A stretch of DNA of 48,506 nt, taken from Ferruginibacter sp. (lineage in GTDB: Bacteria > Bacteroidota > Bacteroidia > Chitinophagales > Chitinophagaceae). Below the pieces are notes generated by a model. That model ran no database searches, was not told the DNA's origin, and saw only the letters and a program-made list of their open reading frames with translations. How positions within the stretch are numbered: position 1 is the first letter of the stretch; each line of letters begins with the position of its first letter. The position numbers were made by a program, and so were the translations under genes. The stretch covers positions 1 through 48,506 of the forward strand of contig JAURWD010000042.1 of assembly GCA_030655145.1 (NCBI GenBank), given 5' to 3'. Below are positions 37,233-46,583 of this stretch, piece after piece.

Positions 37233-39035
37233 ATGAAACATAAATTCTTTATAGCTGCAGCCTGCATCGCACTTACAACGATCTCCTGTAAAAAGATCCT
37301 GCAGCCCGAAACGCCCTCTTCCTTCACGCAGGAGTACATTTTTGCAACGGAGGCAGATGCGAAAAAAGCGGTGAACAGCGTGTATGCCATGTTTAACGCT
37401 GATGCCTATACCTCGCGGGTTTCTAATAATTACGCCGGCAACACAGACATTGAAGTGGGCGGCGTGGCAGCGGCTCCGGATGGTGGGCGCCGGGATATCT
37501 GGTCGTTTGAGGCCACCTCCGCAAACAGTGAAACCCTGGTGGTTTGGAACAACGCTTACAGCGCTATTAATAAGGCCAATGAGTGTATGGAAGGAATACA
37601 AACCAGTGCCATCAGCAATACACCGGGGATGAAGCAATTGGTAGGAGAGGTAAAGGCTTTGCGGGCTTACTGGTATTACCTGTTGGTGAATCATTGGGGT
37701 GACGTACCCTTCCAGGTGGCTGCCACCCGTGCAGGAGATAATTATTACTTGCCGAAAACCGGTCGTGATACCATCCTGGCCTTTCTCGTTGATGACCTCA
37801 TCGCGGCAGAACCAGGTATGATGTGGGCCGATCAACTGGACTTTGGCACTGAACGCATCAACCGGGAATTTGTACAGGGGCTTATCGCCAGGATAGCGCT
37901 TATGCGTGGTGGCTACTGGCTGTACCCCGACATGACAATGAAGCGCAAGGATGATTACCTGAAATACTACCAGCTGGCAAATACTTATTGTAAAAAACTG
38001 GTAGAGAGTAAACCACATAACCTAAGCCCCTTTGCAAAAGTTTTTGAGAACATCAACAAATCCATCAAGGTTACAAATGATGATATATTGTACGAGGTAG
38101 CCTTTGCACCGGGTTCCGGCGATGTAGGCTGGAACATGGGTGTAACGGTGGCGGCTGGCTCGCACAACTTTGGAAGTGGCGGCGGAACCATGTTATTGAC
38201 TCCATATTATTACCATTCGTTTGATACAACCGACCTACGTTTACCTGTCACCTGTTCCCTGGTTTCCTACGACGCTAACCTGTTGCAGCAGCCGGTGGCG
38301 CCTACCAGCATCGGCATGGCTAAATGGAATCGTTTGTTACGTGTCGGCAATCTTGGGCCTTCCACTGCAAAAGGCACGGGCATCAATTACCCGATCATGC
38401 GGTATACCGATGTGTTGCTCATGTTAGCGGAAACGGAGAATGAGATCAATGGCCCGGGAGCCATCGCACAAAATGCGCTGAAGGTCGTTCGCCAGCGGGC
38501 ATTTCCGTCCAGCTTGTGGGATAGTAAAGTAACGACGTACATCGCCGATGTATCAGCAGGTAAAGACGCATTCTTCAAAGCGATCGTGAACGAAAGAGCC
38601 TGGGAGTTTGGCGGTGAATTCATCCGCAAATATGACCTCGCCCGCTGGAACCTCATCAACAAAAAAGTTGCTGAAACGGTAAAAGCTTTAGGTGAAATGG
38701 GAGCAGATGCCGTTGCCGGTGTTGGCACCTATGCCAACCTTCCTGACTATCTCTATTACAAACGCAACACCGACGGAACCATCAGCTTCCTTAACAAATA
38801 CTCACGGGTAACAACGCCACCGGTGCTTGACCCGGTGACCGGTTACATTCGCCACAACTGGTTACGGGCCTTGTACAACACCACCACTTCAGGTCCGGCA
38901 GGGTATGTGTTAAACCAGTACCGTGGCTATAAAGATCCGACCGGTACGCAGACGCTCCGCTACATTTTGCCGATACATGCATCTGTGATCGCAAGCAGTC
39001 TCGGCGCTCTGCAAAACGATGGCTATGGATACTAA
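37233..39035 (+). CDS. susD: SusD-like glycan-binding outer-membrane lipoprotein
   Basis: A 600-residue surface lipoprotein that forms the lid over SusC. The lipobox TTISC puts the lipid on Cys19, followed by KK. The SusD/RagB pattern is clear: PSSFTQEYIFATEADAKKAV and NSVYAMF near the N-terminus, NAYSAINKANECMEGIQ, then VGEVKALRAYWYYLLVNHW followed by GDVPF, the family hallmark. The C-terminal part has NYPIMRYTDVLLMLAETENE and FFKAIVNERAWEFGGEFIR followed by KYDLARW. It ends LPIHASVIASSLGALQNDGYG, as in the family. Binding of pectin-derived oligosaccharides is inferred from the neighbouring enzymes. Confidence 0.95.
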   Translation: MKHKFFIAAACIALTTISCKKILQPETPSSFTQEYIFATEADAKKAVNSVYAMFNADAYTSRVSNNYAGNTDIEVGGVAAAPDGGRRDIWSFEATSANSETLVVWNNAYSAINKANECMEGIQTSAISNTPGMKQLVGEVKALRAYWYYLLVNHWGDVPFQVAATRAGDNYYLPKTGRDTILAFLVDDLIAAEPGMMWADQLDFGTERINREFVQGLIARIALMRGGYWLYPDMTMKRKDDYLKYYQLANTYCKKLVESKPHNLSPFAKVFENINKSIKVTNDDILYEVAFAPGSGDVGWNMGVTVAAGSHNFGSGGGTMLLTPYYYHSFDTTDLRLPVTCSLVSYDANLLQQPVAPTSIGMAKWNRLLRVGNLGPSTAKGTGINYPIMRYTDVLLMLAETENEINGPGAIAQNALKVVRQRAFPSSLWDSKVTTYIADVSAGKDAFFKAIVNERAWEFGGEFIRKYDLARWNLINKKVAETVKALGEMGADAVAGVGTYANLPDYLYYKRNTDGTISFLNKYSRVTTPPVLDPVTGYIRHNWLRALYNTTTSGPAGYVLNQYRGYKDPTGTQTLRYILPIHASVIASSLGALQNDGYGY

Positions 39036-39063
39036 CGCTAACAATTCCCGTAAAAAAAATTAT

Positions 39064-40641
39064 ATGAAAAGAAAGAACCTCGTGTTTATAATTTGCAGCC
39101 TGCTGGTAGTAATGGCCGGTTGCAAAAAGGATGAAATAGATACCCCAACGCGTTTGTTTCGGCCAACATCGGAAAGTGTATTGGTAGCAGATTCAAACGC
39201 GATACTGGTAAGCTGGTTACAGATCAGGGATGCGGCAACCTATACTTTGCAATTGAGTAAGGATACATTTAATACGATTGAGAAGTCTCTAACTATAACG
39301 GATACGGGCAGGGTGCTTATCACCAACCTCGCCTGGGAAACACTTTACCATGTGCAGGTAAAAGCTAATGCGGCTGATTCCCTGTTCAATTCAAAATGGT
39401 CGTTTCTTGGTGCCATCAAAACTCCGAAATTTCCAACCATTCTGGCCACACCCGGCCTGGGTGACATTACCGACAATGCCATACGCGTTAACTGGACCAA
39501 CAGCGGTGCTGCGGTAACGGAGATCAGGATCCTGGAGGCAGCTGACAGCGCGGTGGTAAAATCAGCCATCCTTTCCGCAACGGATATTACGGCCCAGACA
39601 AAGATCATTGAAGGCCTTGCCGGATCTACCCAATACATTGTGTTCCTCTACAGCGGTGGCACGGTACGGGGCTGGTCTAATTTTTCAACCAAGGCACCAT
39701 TTGCAGGTAACCTGGTCGATCTCCGCGAAATTTCCGGGCGGCCATCAGTACTCGCTGATACTATTTCATCCATTGCGTCTGGAAGTACGGTGATCCTGAA
39801 AAGGGGAGAACTGTATACGATTTCGTCTGCCATAAGCCTGAACAAATCCATCACCATTGTAAGTGGCACAGACCTGTCTATTGCGGAGCAAGCGATCATC
39901 TCTATGTCCTCCAATTTTAATGTGGTTTCAGGAAGTGTGATCGATTCAATTGTATTCAATGATGTCAGACTGCGCGGTACTGATTACGCTGCGAAATATG
40001 TTTTCAACATCAACACGGCTTCTACCATCGGTAAGTTGAATTTTATCAGTTGCAAAGCAGAGATCTTCCGCGGTATCATTCGCCTGCAATCACAGCCCGC
40101 CATCATTTCCAATTTATTATTTGACAATTGCATCCTTGACAGCCTTGCCGGGTATGGCGTGCTGACGGTAGATGTTGCGACTGCACTGGCTGACAACATC
40201 ACCATCCGGAACAGTACGATCTATAAAGCTGAACGAATCATCGTAAGTAAAAACAATTCCACTTCGGTGAAAATGGAAAATTGCACGGTGAACGAAGCGG
40301 CCTTGGGAAATGGTGCTTATTACATCGACTACAATACGGCAGCCAGCAACAATGTTACCAATGGTATTACCATTACAAATTGCATTTTTGGTGTGGGCAA
40401 GATAAATGCCGCGGGTCAATCTGTACGGGGTATCCGTGCAAATGCTGCGAGCAACATTGATGCGTCAAATAATTTCAGGACCTCAGACCAGGTTTCGCTG
40501 GGCAACGATATTCCGGGGATCATTACGTACACGCGGCCAAGTACCCAACTCTTCCAGGATCCTTTGAACGGAATCTTTAAGATCATGGACGTTACTTTCC
40601 CGGGCCGCAGCAATGCAGGGGATCCAAGATGGCGTTTGTAA
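39064..40641 (+). CDS. Surface lipoprotein in the SusE/F position, Fn3-like plus beta-helix (DUF4957/DUF5123-like)
   Basis: A 525-residue lipoprotein, third gene of the susCD unit and probably a surface glycan-binding protein. I choose the ATG at 39064 because it begins a lipoprotein signal (MKRKNLVFIICSLLVVMAGC, lipid on Cys20) followed by KKDEID, a charged run as in Bacteroidota surface-export signals; the frame also opens at 39019, overlapping susD. Residues ~25-110 and ~120-205 look like two fibronectin-type-III-like modules (AILVSWLQIRDAATYTLQLS; NAIRVNWTNSGAAVTEIRI). From ~210 on, short repeated strands (ITIVSGTDLSIAEQAIISM, NFISCKAEIFRGIIRLQS, NITIRNSTIYKA) suggest a right-handed beta-helix as in DUF4957/DUF5123 proteins of pectin loci. 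No lyase catalytic residues are evident, so binding rather than cleavage is preferred. Confidence 0.75.
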   Translation: MKRKNLVFIICSLLVVMAGCKKDEIDTPTRLFRPTSESVLVADSNAILVSWLQIRDAATYTLQLSKDTFNTIEKSLTITDTGRVLITNLAWETLYHVQVKANAADSLFNSKWSFLGAIKTPKFPTILATPGLGDITDNAIRVNWTNSGAAVTEIRILEAADSAVVKSAILSATDITAQTKIIEGLAGSTQYIVFLYSGGTVRGWSNFSTKAPFAGNLVDLREISGRPSVLADTISSIASGSTVILKRGELYTISSAISLNKSITIVSGTDLSIAEQAIISMSSNFNVVSGSVIDSIVFNDVRLRGTDYAAKYVFNINTASTIGKLNFISCKAEIFRGIIRLQSQPAIISNLLFDNCILDSLAGYGVLTVDVATALADNITIRNSTIYKAERIIVSKNNSTSVKMENCTVNEAALGNGAYYIDYNTAASNNVTNGITITNCIFGVGKINAAGQSVRGIRANAASNIDASNNFRTSDQVSLGNDIPGIITYTRPSTQLFQDPLNGIFKIMDVTFPGRSNAGDPRWRL

Positions 40642-40830
40642 ACTGAGTATAAAATAGAATTGAGCATGGTGCCTGCGACTAATTAAACATGCCGGAGAAA
40701 TAATATTAGCCGCCAAGGGCGGGAGGAGATAGCTGAAGCCTAACAGGTAGGAATACACGAGAGTATTAAAAAGTTTGCAAGCTAAAAAATACAACAGCGA
40801 ATCAAATTCGGTGTAGGAATTGGTTTCTTT

Positions 40831-42303
40831 ATGGATACATTCAACGTCCCCCTTCTTGCGATTGCTTTCTTCAGCCTGGCCCTGGCGTCCTGTTCGAAGA
40901 GAGTGACGACGCCGGCTTCGGTAGCTGCGGATGCGGGCATGGTTCCTGTAAATGAAGTCGCCCGCGCTTTTCCCGGTGCCGAAGGTTTCGGACTAGCTGC
41001 TACGGGTGGACGCGGTGGAAAGTTGATCAAGGTGACCAACCTCGACGATGCAGGCCCCGGAAGTTTACGAGCAGCCGTTGATGCCGCCGGCCCCCGGATC
41101 GTCGTCTTTACCATTTCAGGCACCATTGCCCTGAAAAGCCCGCTTCGCTTTAGCAACAATAACCTTACCATCGCTGGCCAAACCGCACCTGGGGATGGTA
41201 TTTCAATTCGGAATTACCCCGTTACAAATGATGCCGATAATGTCATCATAAGGTTCCTGCGCTTTCGCATGGGTGACACAGAAAAGCAGGAAGGCGATGC
41301 CTTTGGCGGAAGGTTTCATAAAAATATCATCATCGATCATTGTTCCATGAGCTGGTCAACCGACGAATGTGTTTCTTTTTATAACAATGAAAATTTTACC
41401 CTGCAATGGAGCCTCATCACAGAGAGCCTGCGCAACTCAGTTCACTTTAAGGGAGCGCATGGGTATGGCGGTATCTGGGGTGGAAAAAATGCTTCTTTTC
41501 ACCACAACCTGGTGGCGAACAATGATAGCCGCAACCCACGTTTTGGCGAGGAGGCAGGTAAAAAGTTTGCGTTGACAGACCTGGTAGACATGCGCAATAA
41601 CATATTTTATAACTGGGGCGCCAACGTTGCTTATGGCGGCGAAGGAATGAACATTAACATCATCAACAATTATTATAAGGCAGGTCCGGCCACTCTAAAA
41701 AAAGATCGGATATTCTCCATTGATAAAAACAAAAAAGTTGGGAATGAAGTGTATGATATTTGGGGCAGGTTTTATATCCACGGTAACTTCGTAAGCGAAA
41801 GCGAGCCGGCTACCGGGGATAACTGGATCTACGGAGTTTACAACCAGTTTCATAACAGCTATGGTACGGTTTCGGAAGCTGATAAAGCAGCCATGAGGTT
41901 GAAGGAGCCGCATCCAACTAACAATAACGTGGTCACACAATCTGCGCTGGCAGCATACGACAAAGTATTGGCCTATGCAGGCGCGGTACTAAAAAGGGAT
42001 GCAGTGGACGCACGTACGGTGACGCATGTACGCGACAAAACTTTTTACAAACCCGGCTCAAATGGCAGTAAGCAGGGAATCATTGATACCCAGGCGGACG
42101 TCGGCGGCTGGCCCTTGCTTCAATCTTTGCCCGCCCATTTAGATACCGACGGTGACGGTATGCCGGATGACTGGGAAAAAACGAATGGTCTTGATGCTAA
42201 TGTCGCAAACGCTGCGGGAAAAAATTTAAGTACTGTTTACGATAACATAGAGGTTTATATTAATAGCCTGGTTGCGCCAATTATTGCGAGCCAGGTCAAA
42301 TAA
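40831..42303 (+). CDS. Pectate lyase, polysaccharide lyase family 1, lipoprotein
   Basis: A 490-residue secreted lipoprotein (lipobox ALASC, lipid on Cys21). It cleaves polygalacturonate by Ca2+-dependent beta-elimination. The PL1-type beta-helix starts with FPGAEGFGLAATGGRGGKL and VTNLDDAGPGSLRAAVDAAG. Core motifs are NIIIDHCSMSWSTDECVSFY with the Ca-binding acidic residues, then LRNSVHFKGAHGYGGIWGG, and HHNLVANNDSRNPRFG, where an Arg probably acts as catalytic base. Near the C-terminus, LDTDGDGMPDDWEKTNGL is a Ca-binding thrombospondin-3-like loop. It follows a 189-base gap after the susCD lipoprotein gene and leads the enzyme run of the locus. A hairpin CCGCC-AAG-GGCGG lies in that gap, without a T-run. 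Confidence 0.92.
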   Translation: MDTFNVPLLAIAFFSLALASCSKRVTTPASVAADAGMVPVNEVARAFPGAEGFGLAATGGRGGKLIKVTNLDDAGPGSLRAAVDAAGPRIVVFTISGTIALKSPLRFSNNNLTIAGQTAPGDGISIRNYPVTNDADNVIIRFLRFRMGDTEKQEGDAFGGRFHKNIIIDHCSMSWSTDECVSFYNNENFTLQWSLITESLRNSVHFKGAHGYGGIWGGKNASFHHNLVANNDSRNPRFGEEAGKKFALTDLVDMRNNIFYNWGANVAYGGEGMNINIINNYYKAGPATLKKDRIFSIDKNKKVGNEVYDIWGRFYIHGNFVSESEPATGDNWIYGVYNQFHNSYGTVSEADKAAMRLKEPHPTNNNVVTQSALAAYDKVLAYAGAVLKRDAVDARTVTHVRDKTFYKPGSNGSKQGIIDTQADVGGWPLLQSLPAHLDTDGDGMPDDWEKTNGLDANVANAAGKNLSTVYDNIEVYINSLVAPIIASQVK

Positions 42304-42311
42304 CAATCAGC

Positions 42312-43973
42312 ATGCAGAAAGTATTCAGCATCATCGCGGTCAGTGCGTTTTTTGGCGGAATCGCCAGCTTACATGCGCAGCCTGTTTCCACATCGCCGAA
42401 AACCTATACTTCAAGAGTATGGGTACCGGATCTTGGTAACGGCACTTTTAAAAACCCGGTACTCAACGCTGATTATTCGGACCCGGACGCCATCCGCGTA
42501 GGCGATGATTTTTACCTCGTGTCTTCTTCTTTTGAAGACGTGCCGGGCTTGCCCATTCTTCATTCAAAAGACCTGGTAAACTGGAGGATCGTAACGCATG
42601 CCTTAAAACGGCAACCACCGTTTGATCATTTTTCGACAACTCAACATGGCAATGGTGTTTGGGCACCTGCTATTCGTTTTCATAAAGGCGAGTTCTACAT
42701 CTATTACCCCGATCCCGATTTTGGCATCTATCTCTTAAAAGCGAAAAACGCGGCAGGTCCCTGGAGTGAACCGGTTTTAGTTGAAGGTGGCAAAGGCCTG
42801 ATCGACCCCTGTCCGTTGTGGGATGATGATGGTCAAAACTACCTGGCCCATGCTTACGCCGGCAGCCGGGCGGGCATAAAATCCATCATCGTTGTAAAAC
42901 GCTTAAATGCTGAAGGAACAACAACCATCGACGAAGGAAAACTTGTTTATGATGGTCATGAAACTGACCCCACGATAGAAGGACCAAAATTTTATAAACG
43001 CAATGGCTGGTATTACATTTTTGCTCCTGCGGGTGGCGTATCTACTGGCTGGCAACTGGTCCTTCGCTCTAAAAATATTTATGGGCCTTACGAGCGAAAA
43101 GTTGTTATGGACCAGGGTAAATCACCTGTAAATGGTCCACACCAGGGTGCCTGGGTAAATACCCAAACCGGTGAAGACTGGTTCCTGCATTTCCAGGACA
43201 ACGAAGCCTACGGCCGCGTGGTTCACCTGAACCCAATGAAGTGGGTGAATGACTGGCCCGTGATTGGCGTCGATAAGGATGGCGATGGCAAAGGGGAACC
43301 GGTGATGGTTTACAAAAAACCGGCCGTTGGGAAAACCTTTCCCATTCAAACACCTGCGGAAAGTGATGATTTCAATGGCACCGCGCTGGGCTTGCAATGG
43401 CAGTGGATGGCGAACCCAAAAGCTACCTGGGCATTTACTGATCCAGCTAAGGGAATGTTGCGCCTGTTTTCTGACCGCATCGACAGTGTGGCCAATTTAT
43501 GGTTTGCGCCAAACGTGCTCCTGCAAAAATTTCCGGCAGATAGTTTCCAGGTTACCACCAAACTAAGTTTCAAACCAAACGCGAAAGTAGCGGATGAAAA
43601 GGCAGGACTAACGGTGATGGGTATGAGCTATGCGAACATTGCACTAAAAAATAAAAAGGATGGCATCTTTCTCGTGTACTCCGCCTGCAAAAACGCAGAT
43701 AAGGGTGCTGCAGAGGAGGAGACAGTTTTGGGCAAAGCGAATGCTGCAACGGTCTACCTGCGGGTACAGGTTCGTCCGGGTGGCAAATGCCAGTTTGGCT
43801 ACAGTTGGGATGGAAAAAATTTCACCCAGGCTGGTGAGGTGTTTACGGCTGAAGTTGGAAAATGGAAGGGCGCAAAATTCGGCTTGTTTTGTACACGTAT
43901 GTCGCAGATCAATGACTCCGGCTTTGCAGATGTGGATTGGGTACATGTAAATCCGCTTGATCAAGCGAAATAA
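42312..43973 (+). CDS. Glycoside hydrolase family 43 (beta-xylosidase/arabinofuranosidase type)
   Basis: A 553-residue periplasmic enzyme with signal peptide MQKVFSIIAVSAFFGGIASLHAQ. The five-bladed propeller domain (~45-330) has the GH43 catalytic trio: base Asp57 in YSDPDAIRVGDDFYLV, transition-state Asp165 in LIDPCPLWDDDG, and general acid Glu223 in TIEGPKFYKRNGWYYIF. The C-terminal ~190 residues (from ESDDFNGTALGLQWQW) form a concanavalin-A-like sandwich as in GH43 xylosidases. It removes terminal arabinofuranose or xylose; with a pectin locus around it, decorations or side chains of pectin are the likely targets. It begins 8 bases after the PL1 gene. I cannot assign the subfamily. Confidence 0.92.
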   Translation: MQKVFSIIAVSAFFGGIASLHAQPVSTSPKTYTSRVWVPDLGNGTFKNPVLNADYSDPDAIRVGDDFYLVSSSFEDVPGLPILHSKDLVNWRIVTHALKRQPPFDHFSTTQHGNGVWAPAIRFHKGEFYIYYPDPDFGIYLLKAKNAAGPWSEPVLVEGGKGLIDPCPLWDDDGQNYLAHAYAGSRAGIKSIIVVKRLNAEGTTTIDEGKLVYDGHETDPTIEGPKFYKRNGWYYIFAPAGGVSTGWQLVLRSKNIYGPYERKVVMDQGKSPVNGPHQGAWVNTQTGEDWFLHFQDNEAYGRVVHLNPMKWVNDWPVIGVDKDGDGKGEPVMVYKKPAVGKTFPIQTPAESDDFNGTALGLQWQWMANPKATWAFTDPAKGMLRLFSDRIDSVANLWFAPNVLLQKFPADSFQVTTKLSFKPNAKVADEKAGLTVMGMSYANIALKNKKDGIFLVYSACKNADKGAAEEETVLGKANAATVYLRVQVRPGGKCQFGYSWDGKNFTQAGEVFTAEVGKWKGAKFGLFCTRMSQINDSGFADVDWVHVNPLDQAK

Positions 43974-43987
43974 AAATTTATCCTGAA

Positions 43988-44926
43988 ATGACGATGGCAA
44001 AAAAATATGGACCGGGCTTACTCGCTTCGTTTATGCTGCTGATAAGCTCCTTGCAGGCACAGGAATTCATTCCCTTATGGCCGCCAGGCCAAATGCCAAA
44101 CACCAAGGGCCTGAAGTTAACAGACAGTGTGGTCAATGATCGGTTGATACAGGTGGCAACACCAGGTATGTATGTTTTTCTCCCTTCTAAAGACGACAAT
44201 TCGGGAGCCGCGGTGCTTATTTTTCCCGGTGGCGGTTATCACCACCTCACCTACGACCTGGGTGGGTTTCAATTGGCAAAATGGTTCAATACCATGGGCG
44301 TCAGCGCCTTCGTGGTAACCTATCGTTTACCAACATCACCCGACTTACAAGAGCGATCGCTGGCCCCTTTGCAGGATGCACAACGGGCTATGCGGATCAT
44401 TCGTGGGAATGCAGCGAAATGGAAAATTGATCCGAAAAAAATCGGCGTGCAAGGATCGTCAGCCGGTGGGCACCTTGCCGCCATGATGGGCACGATCTCC
44501 AAAGATGTTTCTGCTATTAAAGATTCACTCGACACCATTTCTTACGCTGCGGATTTTATTGTACTCGTGTCACCAGTGATCAGTATGGGTACCCATGCGC
44601 ACAAGGGAAGCAAGGCTAATCTTTTGGGCGACAAACCTCCGCAGGAATTGATCGATCAGTATTCGCTGGAACTACAGGTTACCAGCGCTACACCGCCTTG
44701 CTTTATTGTAGACGCGTTCAACGATGCAACTGTGCCACCAATAAACAGCTTGCTGTTTTACCAGGCTCTTTTGACAAAAAATATTTCCACCAGTTTTCAC
44801 GTCTTCCCGCAGGGCGGGCACAACATTGGGTTGAATAACAACCCCGGATCTACAGAGCAGTGGAAATCGTTGTGCGATGCCTGGCTGAAAGAAATAAAAA
44901 TGACAGGTGCGCTCACTTCAAAATAA
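43988..44926 (+). CDS. Secreted alpha/beta hydrolase, probable acetyl esterase
   Basis: A 312-residue exported esterase with signal peptide MTMAKKYGPGLLASFMLLISSLQAQ. The alpha/beta hydrolase motifs are the oxyanion segment IFPGGGYHHLTYD, the nucleophile elbow GVQGSSAGGHLAAM with Ser158 (GxSxG), a probable acid in IVDAFNDATVPP and His in FPQGGHNIGLN. Close relatives in Bacteroidota loci are annotated as xylan or pectin acetyl esterases of the endo-1,4-xylanase-associated (BD-FAE/CE7-like) group. In this operon, removal of acetyl groups from galacturonate or side-chain sugars is the natural role, but the ester specificity is inferred from context only. It lies 14 bases from both the GH43 and GH28 genes. 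Confidence 0.85.
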   Translation: MTMAKKYGPGLLASFMLLISSLQAQEFIPLWPPGQMPNTKGLKLTDSVVNDRLIQVATPGMYVFLPSKDDNSGAAVLIFPGGGYHHLTYDLGGFQLAKWFNTMGVSAFVVTYRLPTSPDLQERSLAPLQDAQRAMRIIRGNAAKWKIDPKKIGVQGSSAGGHLAAMMGTISKDVSAIKDSLDTISYAADFIVLVSPVISMGTHAHKGSKANLLGDKPPQELIDQYSLELQVTSATPPCFIVDAFNDATVPPINSLLFYQALLTKNISTSFHVFPQGGHNIGLNNNPGSTEQWKSLCDAWLKEIKMTGALTSK

Positions 44927-44940
44927 TTCAACTATTGCTG

Positions 44941-46578
44941 ATGAAAAGAATAAAAGTTTTTGCACTACTTGCCATTTCGATTGCTTGCTCTCCCTTCGCG
45001 GGGGCGCAATTTTCCTGGAGCAAGCTGCCAACGGCTAAGTTGCCTCTATTTAAAAAGGACACTTTTAATATTAAAACCTTTGGCGCTAAAGCTGATGGAA
45101 ACACGATCAATACAAACAGTATCAATAAAGCCATCGAAACTTGCAGCAGGAAGGGTGGTGGCGTTGTGTTGATCCCTGCGGGCTTGTGGCTTACTGGCCC
45201 GGTGGTATTAAAAAGTAATGTGAACCTGCACCTGAAATCCGCAGCCATCCTGCAATTCACCAACGATTTTAACCAGTATCCATTGGTTGTCGGAACCTAC
45301 GAAGGCAGGCGCTCCGCACGCAACCAGGCACCGCTGTCCGGGGAGAACCTGGTGAATATCGCGGTCACCGGTAAGGGCATTGTCGATGGTAATGGTGATG
45401 CCTGGCGCATGGTAGGCAAGGATCGCTTGACAGAAAACCAGTGGAAAAAGAAAGTCGCCTCCGGTGGCTTGGTGAGTGAAGATGGTAAAACCTGGTATCC
45501 TTCTTTGAAATCAAAAAAAGCCCGCGAAGAAAAACTAACGGGCGTGTTTGAAGCAGGAATGCGCCTGGAAGATTTTGACGCCATAAAAGATTTTCTCCGG
45601 CCCAATCTCGTGGTGTTAAGCAATTGTAAAAAAGTGTTGCTGGAGGGTGTTACTTTTCAAAACTCACCAGCCTGGAACCTGCACCCCGTAGAGTGCGAAG
45701 ACCTCACCATTCGGAATGTACTGGTCAAAAACCCGGAGTATGCGCAAAACGGTGATGGAGTTGATGTGGAGAGTTGTAAAAATGTGCTGATCGAAGGTTC
45801 CATTTTTGATGTGGGTGACGATGGCATCTGCATCAAAAGCGGCAAAGATGAAGAAGGCAGGAAGCGGGGAAAGCCGACAGAAAATGTCGTCGTCCGCAAT
45901 TGTACCGTTTACAAAGGTCATGGCGGGTTTGTTATTGGTAGTGAAATGAGCGGCGGAGCGAAAAACATTTTTGTGTACAACTGTTCTTTCATTGGAACGG
46001 ATAAAGGTTTGCGATTTAAAACAACCCGCGGCAGGGGAGGCATGGTAGAAAAGATTTATTGTAAGGATATTTTTATGAAGGACATCGTGGATGAAGCCAT
46101 CTACTTCGACATGTACTATTTTACAAAGCCGCCCAGGGCGGGAGAAAAAGTCGAAGTGCCGGAAGTTTCCGTCGAAACGCCGCAGTTCCGGAATTTCGAG
46201 ATCAGCAACATCGTTTGCAACGGCGCCAAAAAAGGCATTTTCATTCGTGGTCTGCCAGAAATGGCTGTCAGGCAAATTAAGATCAGCAACGTTAGTTTAA
46301 CTACTGACAAAGGAGTCGAGATCATCGAAGCTGCGGGCATACAATTGTCCAACCTAACCTTATTAAATAAACCGGCAGAACCCGTTGTGTATATTGAGAA
46401 CAGCACCGACATCGCAATCAATGACCTGACCTACAATAAAGTTTCCACCCTGTTGTTCCATGTGTTTGGTGAGCGCAGCAAAACGATCCAAATAACGGGG
46501 ACGGATACCCTGCAAGCGCAGCAGGTCACGAGGTTTGAGAACGGGGCAGTTGATGCAGCGATCACCATTACAAAATAA
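44941..46578 (+). CDS. Polygalacturonase, glycoside hydrolase family 28
   Basis: A 545-residue exported pectin hydrolase. The start is the ATG at 44941, which begins the signal peptide MKRIKVFALLAISIACSPFAGAQ; an earlier in-frame ATG at 44860 overlaps the preceding gene and is unlikely. The beta-helix domain opens NIKTFGAKADGNTINTNSIN and carries the GH28 catalytic set: NGDGVDVES (Asn270, Asp272), VGDDGICIKSG (Asp293-Asp294), YKGHGGFVIGSE (His327) and LRFKTTRGRGG in place of the RIK motif. It hydrolyses alpha-1,4-galacturonosyl bonds, endo or exo; long inserts (about 150-230) favour an exo-acting or rhamnogalacturonan-tolerant enzyme but do not prove it. It is part of a close-packed enzyme operon, 14 bases after the esterase gene. 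Confidence 0.93.
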   Translation: MKRIKVFALLAISIACSPFAGAQFSWSKLPTAKLPLFKKDTFNIKTFGAKADGNTINTNSINKAIETCSRKGGGVVLIPAGLWLTGPVVLKSNVNLHLKSAAILQFTNDFNQYPLVVGTYEGRRSARNQAPLSGENLVNIAVTGKGIVDGNGDAWRMVGKDRLTENQWKKKVASGGLVSEDGKTWYPSLKSKKAREEKLTGVFEAGMRLEDFDAIKDFLRPNLVVLSNCKKVLLEGVTFQNSPAWNLHPVECEDLTIRNVLVKNPEYAQNGDGVDVESCKNVLIEGSIFDVGDDGICIKSGKDEEGRKRGKPTENVVVRNCTVYKGHGGFVIGSEMSGGAKNIFVYNCSFIGTDKGLRFKTTRGRGGMVEKIYCKDIFMKDIVDEAIYFDMYYFTKPPRAGEKVEVPEVSVETPQFRNFEISNIVCNGAKKGIFIRGLPEMAVRQIKISNVSLTTDKGVEIIEAAGIQLSNLTLLNKPAEPVVYIENSTDIAINDLTYNKVSTLLFHVFGERSKTIQITGTDTLQAQQVTRFENGAVDAAITITK

Positions 46579-46583
46579 TTCCT

